Below, piece after piece: positions 21,366 to 29,108 of a stretch of DNA of 64,000 nt. This stretch comes from Pseudoclavibacter sp. 13-3. GTDB taxonomy: Bacteria; Actinomycetota; Actinomycetes; Actinomycetales; Microbacteriaceae. The position numbers and the translations under genes are program-made. Each line of letters begins with the position of its first letter. Within the stretch, counting starts at the first letter, position 1. Location of the stretch: positions 434,001 through 498,000 of the forward strand of contig NZ_JAJOZT010000002.1 in the NCBI RefSeq assembly GCF_021168475.1. The letters run 5' to 3'. The notes under the pieces were generated by a model. That model was not told where the DNA came from. It saw only the letters and a list, made by a program, of their open reading frames with translations, and made no database searches.

Positions 21366-23510
21366 ATGAACAACCGCACCGGCGCCCGCAGAGAGAGCCA
21401 AGTCACAGACGACTGGGCTCTCTCACACGTGCGCGAGACTACGGAGGTTCTTGACTCCCAAAGTCTCGGTGGCCAAGACCTCTTCTCGCCACATCTCGGC
21501 GACACTGTTCATGACGATGAAGGTCTCATCGACGACCGGCACGGCGACGAAGGGCACGGTGACGAACGCTTCATTGACGAGTCGTACAGTGACGAGCGCT
21601 TCATCGACGAATGCTTCGTCGACGCAGACCCGGCTGGAACACGTGCAGACGAAGACAAGCTCTCGGTCGACAGGCTCATGTCTGATTCGGTCGTCTCCGC
21701 GCAGATCGAGGCAGACCGCGCACTTGCGCGTCAGGCGCGCTGGTTGGCCGACATCTACGCGCTGACGGTCGCCGACGCTCGGCGTCGAGGCCTTGACCCC
21801 GGTGTGCTGCTGCGCGGCGTGCACGCCGATCTCGGGCGTGCGCTGCAGATCTCGGAGCGCACGGTCGCTCACCGCATGAATACCGCCGAGCGGCTGGTGC
21901 GCATGCTCCCCGAGACGCTCGCGTCGTGGGCAGACGGGATGCTCACGCAGCGGCACGTCGAGATGGTGGTCGACGAGTCGGTCGGGGTCCCGCCAGAGGC
22001 GCTGCCGACATGGGAATCACAGGTGCTCGCCGAGCAGCAGCGAGCAGGGCTGACTCCAGCGCAGCTGCGCGCCTATGCACGCAGCCTGCGCGAGGTCGCC
22101 GAGCCACAGACGTTGGTCGATCGGCATCGGCAGGCACGTTCCGAACGGCATCTCGTCATCGAACCTGCTGACGACGGCATGGCCTGGCTGTCGGCGCTGC
22201 TGCCCGCGGTCGAGGCAGTGGGCATCTATCAGCGCATCCGGTCGATTGCGAAGCACGCCCAAACGGTGAGTGATGAACCGCACCGTGCAGAGAACAGTCG
22301 GCAGGGTCGTCAACGGGCCTCCGCACGGGGCTGCAGGCAGACCCCTGAACGAGGCTGCGAACGAGATTGCGAACGAGGCTGCGAACACGGTTGCGAACAG
22401 GGCGCTGGCGCTCGCAGCGACAACCGAACCTTCGGTCAGCTGCAGGTCGATGTGCTTCGAGACCTGCTCATTCACGGCACCGTCGTCGGTGCGCAGAAGC
22501 CCGACGCCGCAGAGTTCCATGGGCAGCGCCTGCCAGCGCAGCCAGCTCAAGAAGCTGCGTCGCGCGCCGGAACGGCTGGACCTGACGCCACCGACCATGC
22601 AGGCAGAATCACCAGGCGCGCCTCATCGAGCGTGCGCAACGGCTCCGCCCCGGACAGCAACATCGACCCTGACAGCGGCGCAGACCCACCCAGTACCAGA
22701 GGCCAGCACTTCGGCGAAGGCCACTCTGATGAGAAGGGCCTGGGCAGCAACGAGCGTCAGACCACAGAAGCGAGCCCTCCCCATGAGGCGGCACGGCATC
22801 AGACGTCGAGACCAGGCTTGGGGGCAGGGATCACCGCAAAGGTCACGGTCACTGTGCCGATGATGGTGCTCGTCCACGGGGCTCAGAGCCAGAACAGGCC
22901 GACTGCGGCAGAGTCTGCAGTCGCGCCAGGGGTCGGCAGAATCGGCTTTTCGTCTGCTGACAGGACAAGTGCGTCTGCATTTGGTGCATCCGCTGCAGCG
23001 GGCGCAGCGGGCTTCGCCTGGCTCGACGGATACGGCCCGATCGACGATGAAACGGCGCGTGAGCTCGTCGCCGGGTGTGATGATCTTCGCAGGATGCTGA
23101 CTGATCCCGTCTCAGGCGTCGCGCTGGCCTATGGGCGCAAGACCTACCGGCCACCGGCAGCCCTCGCAGCGTATGTGCGGGATCGCGACCAGACCTGCCG
23201 TTTTCCCGGGTGCGCGACCGCGGCATCCGTCTGCGAGATCGATCACACGCTCGACTGGCAGTTTGACGGGCCGACCGACGCGACAAACCTGGCGTGCCTC
23301 TGCAGGCGCCATCATGTGGTGAAACACCATACGTCGTGGAAGGCGGTGCACATCGATGAGCACGGTACGCTGCGCTGGACGTCACCGACGGGACAGGCCT
23401 ATGTCACCGCGCCGCAGTCGGCCGACCGGAGTCTGACGCCCCAGTCGGTCGAGGCCATCGCACAGCGGCCTGCCTTCATCGATCAGAGCGACGAGCCTGC
23501 GCCGTTCTGA
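21366..23510 (+). CDS. DUF222 / HNH endonuclease (13E12-like) with internal peptide repeats
   Basis: The 714-residue protein has an acidic N-terminal tail (about 45-95) containing near-tandem GDE.FIDE repeats, a DUF222 domain in two parts (about 115-300 and 560-610), and a C-terminal HNH nuclease with CRFPGC..IDHTLDW....NLACLCRRHHVVKHH, which holds the expected Cys and His residues (about 620-675). Between the DUF222 halves lies a low-complexity region (about 300-560) with a Cys-rich ERGC repeat. Relatives are multi-copy in Actinobacteria (REP13E12 in mycobacteria) and may be mobile-element-like, though no insertion ends are seen. Codon use in the low-complexity part is less biased than in neighbours. 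The start follows CAGAGT (21354-21359) by 6 nt. Confidence 0.85.
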   Translation: MNNRTGARRESQVTDDWALSHVRETTEVLDSQSLGGQDLFSPHLGDTVHDDEGLIDDRHGDEGHGDERFIDESYSDERFIDECFVDADPAGTRADEDKLSVDRLMSDSVVSAQIEADRALARQARWLADIYALTVADARRRGLDPGVLLRGVHADLGRALQISERTVAHRMNTAERLVRMLPETLASWADGMLTQRHVEMVVDESVGVPPEALPTWESQVLAEQQRAGLTPAQLRAYARSLREVAEPQTLVDRHRQARSERHLVIEPADDGMAWLSALLPAVEAVGIYQRIRSIAKHAQTVSDEPHRAENSRQGRQRASARGCRQTPERGCERDCERGCEHGCEQGAGARSDNRTFGQLQVDVLRDLLIHGTVVGAQKPDAAEFHGQRLPAQPAQEAASRAGTAGPDATDHAGRITRRASSSVRNGSAPDSNIDPDSGADPPSTRGQHFGEGHSDEKGLGSNERQTTEASPPHEAARHQTSRPGLGAGITAKVTVTVPMMVLVHGAQSQNRPTAAESAVAPGVGRIGFSSADRTSASAFGASAAAGAAGFAWLDGYGPIDDETARELVAGCDDLRRMLTDPVSGVALAYGRKTYRPPAALAAYVRDRDQTCRFPGCATAASVCEIDHTLDWQFDGPTDATNLACLCRRHHVVKHHTSWKAVHIDEHGTLRWTSPTGQAYVTAPQSADRSLTPQSVEAIAQRPAFIDQSDEPAPF
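21559..21618 (+). repeat. 30-bp near-tandem repeat, two copies, in the DUF222 gene
   Basis: 21559-21588 and 21589-21618 share GTGACGA-CGCTTCAT-GACGA and encode GDERFIDESY and SDERFIDECF. The repeat unit is a multiple of three, so expansion or contraction would keep the frame. Confidence 0.7.
22347..22394 (+). repeat. 12-bp tandem repeat, four copies, encoding ERGC-type tetrapeptides
   Basis: Four 12-bp units beginning GAAC and ending TGC encode ERGC, ERDC, ERGC and EHGC, followed by a degenerate EQGA. The regular Cys spacing of four residues is unusual for a cytosolic nuclease. Confidence 0.8.
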
Positions 23511-23523
23511 GCGCCGCGCCGCA

Positions 23524-24084
23524 TCAGTCGCGTGTCTCAGCAGCCTGCAGCATCAGCTTGCGCACCACGACGATCGCCGACTCGATGTCGTGCTGCGTCG
23601 GCGCGAGCTGCTGCACGGCCGGCACCTGCGAGAGCGCCGAGCCGTAGTAGATGCCGTCGCTGATCAGCAGAATCGTCCGGGCCAGATCCTCGTCGTGCAC
23701 GGTGTCGCGCAGCAGCGTCAGCCACCGCTGGTTCACGTCGCGAAGGGCCTGCTGCGCCGCCTCACTGCCCTGCGCCAGACGAACGGTCGCGAGCAGCGCG
23801 CGATCGAGCGGCGTGCCGGCATTGTTCGACGTGCGCAGAAAACTCTCGACGGTCTCCACCGCGGCCCCCTCCAAGCTGTGCACGTCTTCGTCCATCAGCG
23901 TGTCGAGACGCTCGAGCAGCCCACCCTCGAGGTCGCTCTTCGAGGCGAAGTGGTACAGCAGCCCGCCCTTCGAGACCCCGGCGCGCTCGGCGACGGCCTC
24001 AAGCGTCGCAGCGCGCTCGCCGGAGTCGAGCAGCAGGTCGATGTATGCGTCGAGCACCCGCTCACGGGCTGGTCTGTCACTCAC
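23524..24084 (-). CDS. TetR-family transcriptional repressor
   Basis: The 186-residue protein has an N-terminal TetR HTH (RERVLDAYIDLLLDSGERAATLEAVAERAGVSKGGLLYHFASKSDLEGGLLERLD) and a helical ligand domain. It is divergent from an MFS drug-exporter gene, and a TetR-style palindrome lies within the exporter promoter, so it most likely represses the exporter and is released by an exported drug. GTG 24084 is chosen because AGGAG lies 11 nt upstream; a GTG at 24132 would add 16 residues. A minus-strand TATAGT (24229-24224) overlapping the palindrome could be its own -10, implying autoregulation. Confidence 0.88.
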   Translation of the reverse strand: MSDRPARERVLDAYIDLLLDSGERAATLEAVAERAGVSKGGLLYHFASKSDLEGGLLERLDTLMDEDVHSLEGAAVETVESFLRTSNNAGTPLDRALLATVRLAQGSEAAQQALRDVNQRWLTLLRDTVHDEDLARTILLISDGIYYGSALSQVPAVQQLAPTQHDIESAIVVVRKLMLQAAETRD

Positions 24085-24217
24085 GTTGATCTTGGCTCCT
24101 GTGGTCTGTCTGGCGGGTGCCGTGCTCGGCACCCGGCGCGTCGCCGACCAGTCCTTTGGTCAGCTGCCGTTTCGCCAGCAGCGTCGTCGTCGGGTCGGTT
24201 CACTCTATTGTGCTCCC

Positions 24218-24247
24218 GTGACAACTATACCGTCCGTACGGTACAGT
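24218..24247 (+). promoter_or_regulatory. MFS exporter promoter with TetR operator between -35 and -10
   Basis: GTGACA (24218-24223) and TACAGT (24242-24247) form a -35/-10 pair with 18-bp spacing. The palindrome TACCGT-CCGT-ACGGTA (24228-24243) fills the spacer and touches the -10. The GTG start of the exporter lies 7 nt after the -10, so the message appears leaderless. Repressor bound here would block RNA polymerase directly. Confidence 0.75.
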
Positions 24248-24254
24248 AACTCCT

Positions 24255-25925
24255 GTGAGGCAGTACGAATCTTCTGAACCAGTCAACAAAGCCGGTGAAC
24301 CCGTGAACCGGTCAGCGAAGCCCGCGGCAGGCGCATCCGCAGACCATTCGTCAGCGCACGCAACAGTCGCCGTGCAGCCGACCGCAGAGTCCGACCACCG
24401 CGCTGCAGGCAGTCTGCGCGCCGAATCGGTCGAGACACCCCCGCGTGCGACGGCACGAGACTGGATTGCGCTCGCGGTGCTGATGCTCCCCGTGCTCCTC
24501 ATCTCGATCGACAACACCGTGCTCAGTCTCGCGCTGCCGCACATCGCCGAGGCACTCGAGCCTGACGCTGCCCAGCAGCTGTGGATCATCGACGCCTACT
24601 CGATCGTGCTCGCCGGCCTGCTCGTCACCATGGGCAGCCTGGGCGACCGCATCGGCCGACGCCGCCTGCTGCTCGTCGGGGCCGCCGGCTTCGCCGTCTT
24701 CTCGGTCGTCAGCGCATTCGCGACGACCGCACTCGAACTCATCCTGCTGCGCGCGCTTACCGGCGTCTTCGGCGCGATGCTGATGCCGTCGACCCTTGCG
24801 CTGATCCGAGGCATCTTCCGCGACCGCGACCAGCGCCGAGTCGCGATCGCCGTGTGGGCCGGATGCTTCTCGGCGGGCTCTGCCGCAGGCCCGCTGGTCG
24901 GCGGCGTCGTGCTGGAGCACTTTCACTGGAACGCGATCTTCCTCATCGCACTGCCCGTGCTGCTGCCGCTCTTCATCCTGACGCCGCTGCTCGTCAAAGA
25001 ATCGCGCGACCCGCAACCGGGCCCCATCGACGTGCCCGGAATGCTCGCCTCGATCGTCGCGCTGGTCACCATCGTGCTGGGCATCAAGGAGTTCGCCGCT
25101 CAGGGCTTCGGCCTGCTGCCGATCGTCTCGATCGTGGCCGGCCTCGTCGTCGGCGTCTGGTTCGTGCGCCGCCAGCTTCGCCGTCCCGTGCCGCTGCTCG
25201 ACCTCGCCCTCTTCCGCAACCCCCTCTTCAGCGGCAGCATCGCCGTCAACCTGCTCAGCGTGGTCTCGCTGGTCGGCTTTCTCTTCTTCATCAGCCAGCA
25301 CCTGCAGATCGTCGTCGGCCTCACTCCGCTGGCGGCAGGTGTCGTGCTTCTGCCGGGCATCGTGCTGATGATCATCGCGGGATTCGCCGTCGTGTCGCTG
25401 TCGAAGCGCGTCTCCGCACGCATCATCATCACCGGATCGGTGCTGCTCTCTGCGACGGCCTACGTGCTGATGGCGGTGCTCGGAGCCGGATCGGCCTGGC
25501 AGGTCGTGCTCATCGCCTTCGTGATTCTCGGCGTCGGCGTGGGCATGGCAGAAACGCTCTCGAACGATCTCATTCTCTCGGCTGCGCCCAAAGACCGAGC
25601 CGGTGCTGCGTCCGCGCTGTCAGAGACGGCCTACGAGATCGGGGCCGTGCTCGGAACGGCGCTGCTCGGCGGCCTGCTGACGGCTCACTATCGCGGCGCG
25701 CTGGTCGTGCCTGACGGCGTCGATGCGGATGCCGGCGCGCGCGCTCGAGAGACCCTCGCGGGCGCCGAGCAGGTGGCCGCTTCACTGCCGGGCGATCTCG
25801 GAGCGGAGCTGATGCGCGCGGCCAATGCCGCGTTCGAAGGCGGGGTCACCATGACGTCGGTCATCGGTGCGATTCTGATGGTGGTGGCGGCTTCGGCGGC
25901 GTGGCTCGTGCTGCCGAGGCGCTGA
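24255..25925 (+). CDS. MFS drug efflux transporter, DHA2 (QacA/EmrB) type with 14 spans
   Basis: The 556-residue protein has a 70-residue hydrophilic N-terminus, then about 14 transmembrane segments. TM1 carries LLISIDNTVLSLALPHIA; the loop 2-3 motif GSLGDRIGRRRLLLVG is motif A; the RALTGVFGAMLMPSTLALIR and GCFSAGSAAGPLVGGVVLEHFHWNAIF segments are motifs B and C of DHA2 antiporters. Such pumps export cationic dyes, quaternary ammonium compounds or antibiotics in exchange for protons. The GTG start is the first codon after the regulated promoter. The substrate is not predictable. Confidence 0.92.
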   Translation: MRQYESSEPVNKAGEPVNRSAKPAAGASADHSSAHATVAVQPTAESDHRAAGSLRAESVETPPRATARDWIALAVLMLPVLLISIDNTVLSLALPHIAEALEPDAAQQLWIIDAYSIVLAGLLVTMGSLGDRIGRRRLLLVGAAGFAVFSVVSAFATTALELILLRALTGVFGAMLMPSTLALIRGIFRDRDQRRVAIAVWAGCFSAGSAAGPLVGGVVLEHFHWNAIFLIALPVLLPLFILTPLLVKESRDPQPGPIDVPGMLASIVALVTIVLGIKEFAAQGFGLLPIVSIVAGLVVGVWFVRRQLRRPVPLLDLALFRNPLFSGSIAVNLLSVVSLVGFLFFISQHLQIVVGLTPLAAGVVLLPGIVLMIIAGFAVVSLSKRVSARIIITGSVLLSATAYVLMAVLGAGSAWQVVLIAFVILGVGVGMAETLSNDLILSAAPKDRAGAASALSETAYEIGAVLGTALLGGLLTAHYRGALVVPDGVDADAGARARETLAGAEQVAASLPGDLGAELMRAANAAFEGGVTMTSVIGAILMVVAASAAWLVLPRR

Positions 25926-26135
25926 GCGCAGAGCAGCGAGGCCCCACACCCGGCCAGCATCTAGACTGTAGTCGCACGTTGGTTGCGTGAAGACCGCTTG
26001 ACGTTTCCCTTCCCGTAACCTTTCGGGCGCAGACTCGGCAATTGCCGTCGACGAATCGTCTATCGGGGAGAGTTCCCGGAGACCTCGTCGAGACAATCAT
26101 GTATTGGTCTCTCAGAAGGGAACCACGAAGCTCAG

Positions 26136-27290
26136 ATGGATGCTTCCACAATCATCATCGTCGTGCTCGTTGTCGTCACGGCGCTGACATTCGACTTCAC
26201 CAACGGGTTCCATGACACGGCGAACGCCATGGCCACCTCGATTGCCACCGGAGCGCTCAAGCCCAAGACCGCAGTCATCGCCGCAGGCATCCTCAATCTG
26301 ATCGGCGCGTTCCTGTCGACCGAGGTCGCGAAGACGATCTCGGGCGGCATCATCAACGAGGGCGACGGCGGGGTCGTGATCGGCCCTGAGGTCATCTTCG
26401 CCGGCCTCGTCGGCGCCATCATCTGGAACATGCTCACCTGGCTCGTGGGGCTGCCCTCCAGCTCTTCGCACGCGCTCTTCGGCGGCCTCGTCGGCGCCGT
26501 GATCGTCGCGGTCGGCGCTTCGGGCGTGAACTTCTTCAACGTGATCACCAAGGTGCTGCTGCCAGCGTTCGTCTCGCCGGTGGTCGCCGGTCTGGCCGCG
26601 TTCTGCGCGGTCAAGATCATTCTCGCCATCGTGCGCAAGATGGACGCCAAGAAGGTCGAGAGCGGATTCCGCCACGGCCAGACCGCCACCGCTCTGCTGG
26701 TCGCCCTCTCGCACGGCACGAACGACGCGCAGAAGACCATGGGCATCATCACGCTGACGCTCATCGCCGCCGGCATGCAGCCCAGCGGCAGCGGTCCCGA
26801 GCTCTGGGTCATCGCGGCCTGCGGCCTCGCCATCGCCCTGGGCACTTACACCGGCGGCTGGCGCGTCATTCGCACGCTGGGCAAGGGCATCACCGAGATC
26901 ACCACGCCGCAGGGCTTCGCCGCTGAGGCGAGCTCGGCGACGACGATTCTGGTCTCATCGCACCTCGGCTTCGCGCTCTCGACCACGCAGGTCTGCTCGG
27001 GATCGATCCTCGGTGCCGGCCTTGGCCGCAAAGGCGCCGCAGTCAACTGGGGTGTCGCCGGTCGCATGGGCATCGCCTGGCTGGTCACCTTTCCGGCGGC
27101 GGCACTGGTCTCGGCAGCGGCTTCGGCTCTGGCCCACACCGGTCTGGTCGGCACTCTCGGCGTCGCAGTCATCGCTCTCGCCATCGTCTGGGGCATCGTC
27201 CGGCTGTCGCATCGCAACCCGGTGACCGCTGACAACGTGAACCATGAGACCACCGGTGAGCCCGTTCCGGCCACTGTTCCGGCTGCATAG
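26136..27290 (+). CDS. pitA: PiT-family inorganic phosphate permease
   Basis: The 384-residue membrane protein has both PiT signature repeats: FDFTNGFHDTANAMATSIATGALKPK in the first half (split as GFHDTANAMATS) and LLVALSHGTNDAQKTMG in the second. About ten hydrophobic spans are present. It should import metal-phosphate complexes with protons. The 210-bp gap upstream contains TAGACT (25962-25967), a possible -10 giving a long leader, and an AGAAGGGAA element before the ATG. The next two plus-strand genes are close enough to be co-transcribed. Confidence 0.94.
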   Translation: MDASTIIIVVLVVVTALTFDFTNGFHDTANAMATSIATGALKPKTAVIAAGILNLIGAFLSTEVAKTISGGIINEGDGGVVIGPEVIFAGLVGAIIWNMLTWLVGLPSSSSHALFGGLVGAVIVAVGASGVNFFNVITKVLLPAFVSPVVAGLAAFCAVKIILAIVRKMDAKKVESGFRHGQTATALLVALSHGTNDAQKTMGIITLTLIAAGMQPSGSGPELWVIAACGLAIALGTYTGGWRVIRTLGKGITEITTPQGFAAEASSATTILVSSHLGFALSTTQVCSGSILGAGLGRKGAAVNWGVAGRMGIAWLVTFPAAALVSAAASALAHTGLVGTLGVAVIALAIVWGIVRLSHRNPVTADNVNHETTGEPVPATVPAA

Positions 27291-27313
27291 TCTGAAAGGA
27301 ACAGAACACAACA

Positions 27314-27538
27314 ATGCCTTCTCTCATCAGCTTTCTGACCGTCCTCGTCGTCGCCGTCGTGATCGCCAGCGTCGTCAGCACCCTCTATGCGACTGCGCTG
27401 CGCCTCTGGGAATCCGGTCAGGTCGACCGCAGCGGCGACGCGCATCTGATCGCTCGCACCGGGTCAGTGATCTGCTTCTCGCTCTGCGTCGCCATCGTGC
27501 TGTTCACCCTGTGGCTCATCGTGCCGCAGTTCCACTGA
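27314..27538 (+). CDS. Small two-span membrane protein after the phosphate permease
   Basis: A 74-residue protein with two hydrophobic segments (about 3-22 and 48-68) joined by a short polar loop. ATG 27314 has AAAGGAA upstream and lies 23 nt after the permease gene, so it is probably in the same operon. Proteins of this size and layout often follow pit genes in Actinobacteria; a role as transporter accessory is inference from position. Confidence 0.65.
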   Translation: MPSLISFLTVLVVAVVIASVVSTLYATALRLWESGQVDRSGDAHLIARTGSVICFSLCVAIVLFTLWLIVPQFH

Positions 27539-27624
27539 GTCGCACGCGACTCGGCATCACACAGGCTGCACCCGGGACGCCTCAGTCGAGCCCAGCCCGG
27601 GGCCTTCGAACCAAGGAGTACTAC

Positions 27625-28482
27625 ATGACCACCATCATCGTCGGCATCGACGGCACCGTGCGCGGAGAACGCGCACTCGAATGGGCGCTGGCACAGACCA
27701 GGCTCGTCGCTGACCCGCAGCTGCATCTGCTGACAGTGGTCGACCCTCATGCGCTGCGCGGCACCGGCGTCAGCGAGGTGGATGCGACGCAGGGGGCCGA
27801 GAACCTGATCGCCTCAGTGCAGCGCGCCGCTGCAGAGTCGAACCCCGGCCTCGGCATCACCACGACGGTCGCCCACGGCGGCATCGTCGATGCGCTGATC
27901 GACGCGGCCGATCAGAGCGATCTGATCGTACTGGGCTCGCACCACGGCTCCTCGTTCAGCGAAGCGGTCGGCGGCGCCAAGGGGCTGCGCGTCTCAGTGT
28001 CGACGAACGTTCCGACTGCGGTGATCCCATCAGACTGGACTGCCGCCGGGCAGCACGAACCCGGAATCGTCGTCGGCGTGGGCCCGGACGACGTCAGCGA
28101 GAGTGCGGTCGAGTTCGCCGTCACCCAGGCGCTGGCCACGGATCAGCCGCTTGAGCTGGTCTCTGTCTGGGGTCTGCCGCCGGTGATCAGCAGGCCGGCA
28201 GAGGCCATGGGCGGGGGGCTCGCTCCGGTGGGTCGCCAGTTCCAGGAACAGCTCGACGTACGCGCCCTGCAGCTGCGCACGAGGCACGAGGATCTCGACG
28301 TCACCGGTCGCTCGATCGAAGGCGCTCCGGCGTCACAGCTGACTGCGGCCGCGGCCGGCCGACGCATGCTGGTGCTGGGCACTCATTCGCGCACCGTGCT
28401 CGGACGTGCGCTGTTCGGCTCGGTGTCGCACGGCGTGCTGCTCGATCTTCGTGTTCCGACGGTGGTCGTGCCGAACGTCTGA
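27625..28482 (+). CDS. Universal stress protein with two UspA domains
   Basis: The 285-residue cytosolic protein has two UspA folds: residues 1-140 (IIVGIDGTVRGERALEWAL ... LIVLGSHHGSSFSEAVGGAKGLRVSVSTNVPTAVI) and about 150-285 (GIVVGVGPDDVSESAVEFAV ... MLVLGTHSRTVLGRALFGSVSHGVLLDLRVPTVVV). The first ATP-binding-type Gly motif is near canonical; in the second, one Gly is replaced, so nucleotide binding there may be weaker. ATG 27625 is fixed by AAGGAG 6 nt upstream; the frame open further upstream is non-coding. It may be co-expressed with the phosphate permease. Confidence 0.9.
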   Translation: MTTIIVGIDGTVRGERALEWALAQTRLVADPQLHLLTVVDPHALRGTGVSEVDATQGAENLIASVQRAAAESNPGLGITTTVAHGGIVDALIDAADQSDLIVLGSHHGSSFSEAVGGAKGLRVSVSTNVPTAVIPSDWTAAGQHEPGIVVGVGPDDVSESAVEFAVTQALATDQPLELVSVWGLPPVISRPAEAMGGGLAPVGRQFQEQLDVRALQLRTRHEDLDVTGRSIEGAPASQLTAAAAGRRMLVLGTHSRTVLGRALFGSVSHGVLLDLRVPTVVVPNV

Positions 28483-28509
28483 GCGAGACTCTTCGCGGGG
28501 CCGGCCCGC

Positions 28510-28998
28510 TCAGCGAGACTCTCGGGCCTGCCGCGCTGCTGCGACGTCGCGGGCGTTGTCGATGAGCACATTGATGCGCTGCAGCAGGCTGCGTTCGTCG
28601 ATGCCGGTCAGCAGAGCGTTCTCGAAGGTGTCGAGACCCTGCCAGGCTTCGGTCAGTCGGCGTGCACCACGTTCGGTGAGGGCGACGCGCTGCGTGCGAC
28701 GGTCGTTCGGGTCTTGGTACAACGACGCGAACCCGACCTTGACCAGTGTTCGGGTGCGTGTGGCGGCTGCCGCACGGGAGATGCCGAGCTGCTCGGCGAT
28801 CTCTCGAACGCTGAGCTTCTCTTTGCCCGCTGCCGCAAGAGCCATCAGCGCATAGAACTGAGTGGCCGGAAGCTGCCACTCAGCACGCAGGTAGTCATCG
28901 ATCAGACGGTCGAAGAGCGAGGTCGCGTAGTGCAGGCGAAAACCGGCATCGGTGATGCGGGGCAGAGGGCCCTGGGAGTCTTCGGACTGCTGCGTCAT
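28510..28998 (-). CDS. MarR-family transcriptional regulator
   Basis: The 162-residue protein contains a MarR winged helix (about 50-115): ALMALAAAGKEKLSVREIAEQLGISRAAAATRTRTLVKVGFASLYQDPNDRRTQRVALTERG with the DPNDRRTQ wing. MarR proteins bind palindromic operators and respond to small phenolics or metabolites. It lies just downstream of the mevalonate genes on the same strand but has its own -35-like TTGACT (29036-29031). ATG 28998 is preferred over an upstream in-frame start. It could control the isoprenoid operon, but only position suggests this. Confidence 0.85.
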   Translation of the reverse strand: MTQQSEDSQGPLPRITDAGFRLHYATSLFDRLIDDYLRAEWQLPATQFYALMALAAAGKEKLSVREIAEQLGISRAAAATRTRTLVKVGFASLYQDPNDRRTQRVALTERGARRLTEAWQGLDTFENALLTGIDERSLLQRINVLIDNARDVAAARQARESR

Positions 28999-29087
28999 GG
29001 TATTTGCAGTGAACCGCTTTCCCCGGCGCAAGTCAAGGACATCGTGCGGGCGTCGCGGAATGTCTGTGAAGAGTTCTCCAACACGAC

Positions 29088-29107
29088 ATATGCATTTGCA
29101 GGCATAT
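29088..29107. promoter_or_regulatory. Inverted repeat ATATGC-N8-GCATAT, candidate MarR operator
   Basis: The repeat lies between the fni stop and the MarR promoter. The spacer contains ATTTGCAG, which recurs at 29002-29009 inside the MarR start region. MarR proteins commonly bind such palindromes and autoregulate. Confidence 0.4.
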
Positions 29108-29108
29108 C

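Noticed and set aside
21559-22394. CRISPR-like repeats
   Set aside because: The repeats are in frame within one protein-coding gene, without spacers of constant length, and no cas genes are present.
21366-23510. DUF222/HNH gene as an insertion sequence or intein
   Set aside because: No terminal inverted repeats, target-site duplication, transposase motif or splicing junctions are visible; it stands as a complete gene.
25926-26135. PhoP box before the phosphate permease
   Set aside because: No direct repeats resembling the actinobacterial PhoP motif were seen in the 210-bp gap.
28480-28525. Direct repeat AGCGAGACTCT flanking a small GC hairpin between the Usp and MarR genes
   Set aside because: It is short, lies at the two convergent stop codons, and is better explained as chance plus a weak terminator than as a mobile-element footprint.
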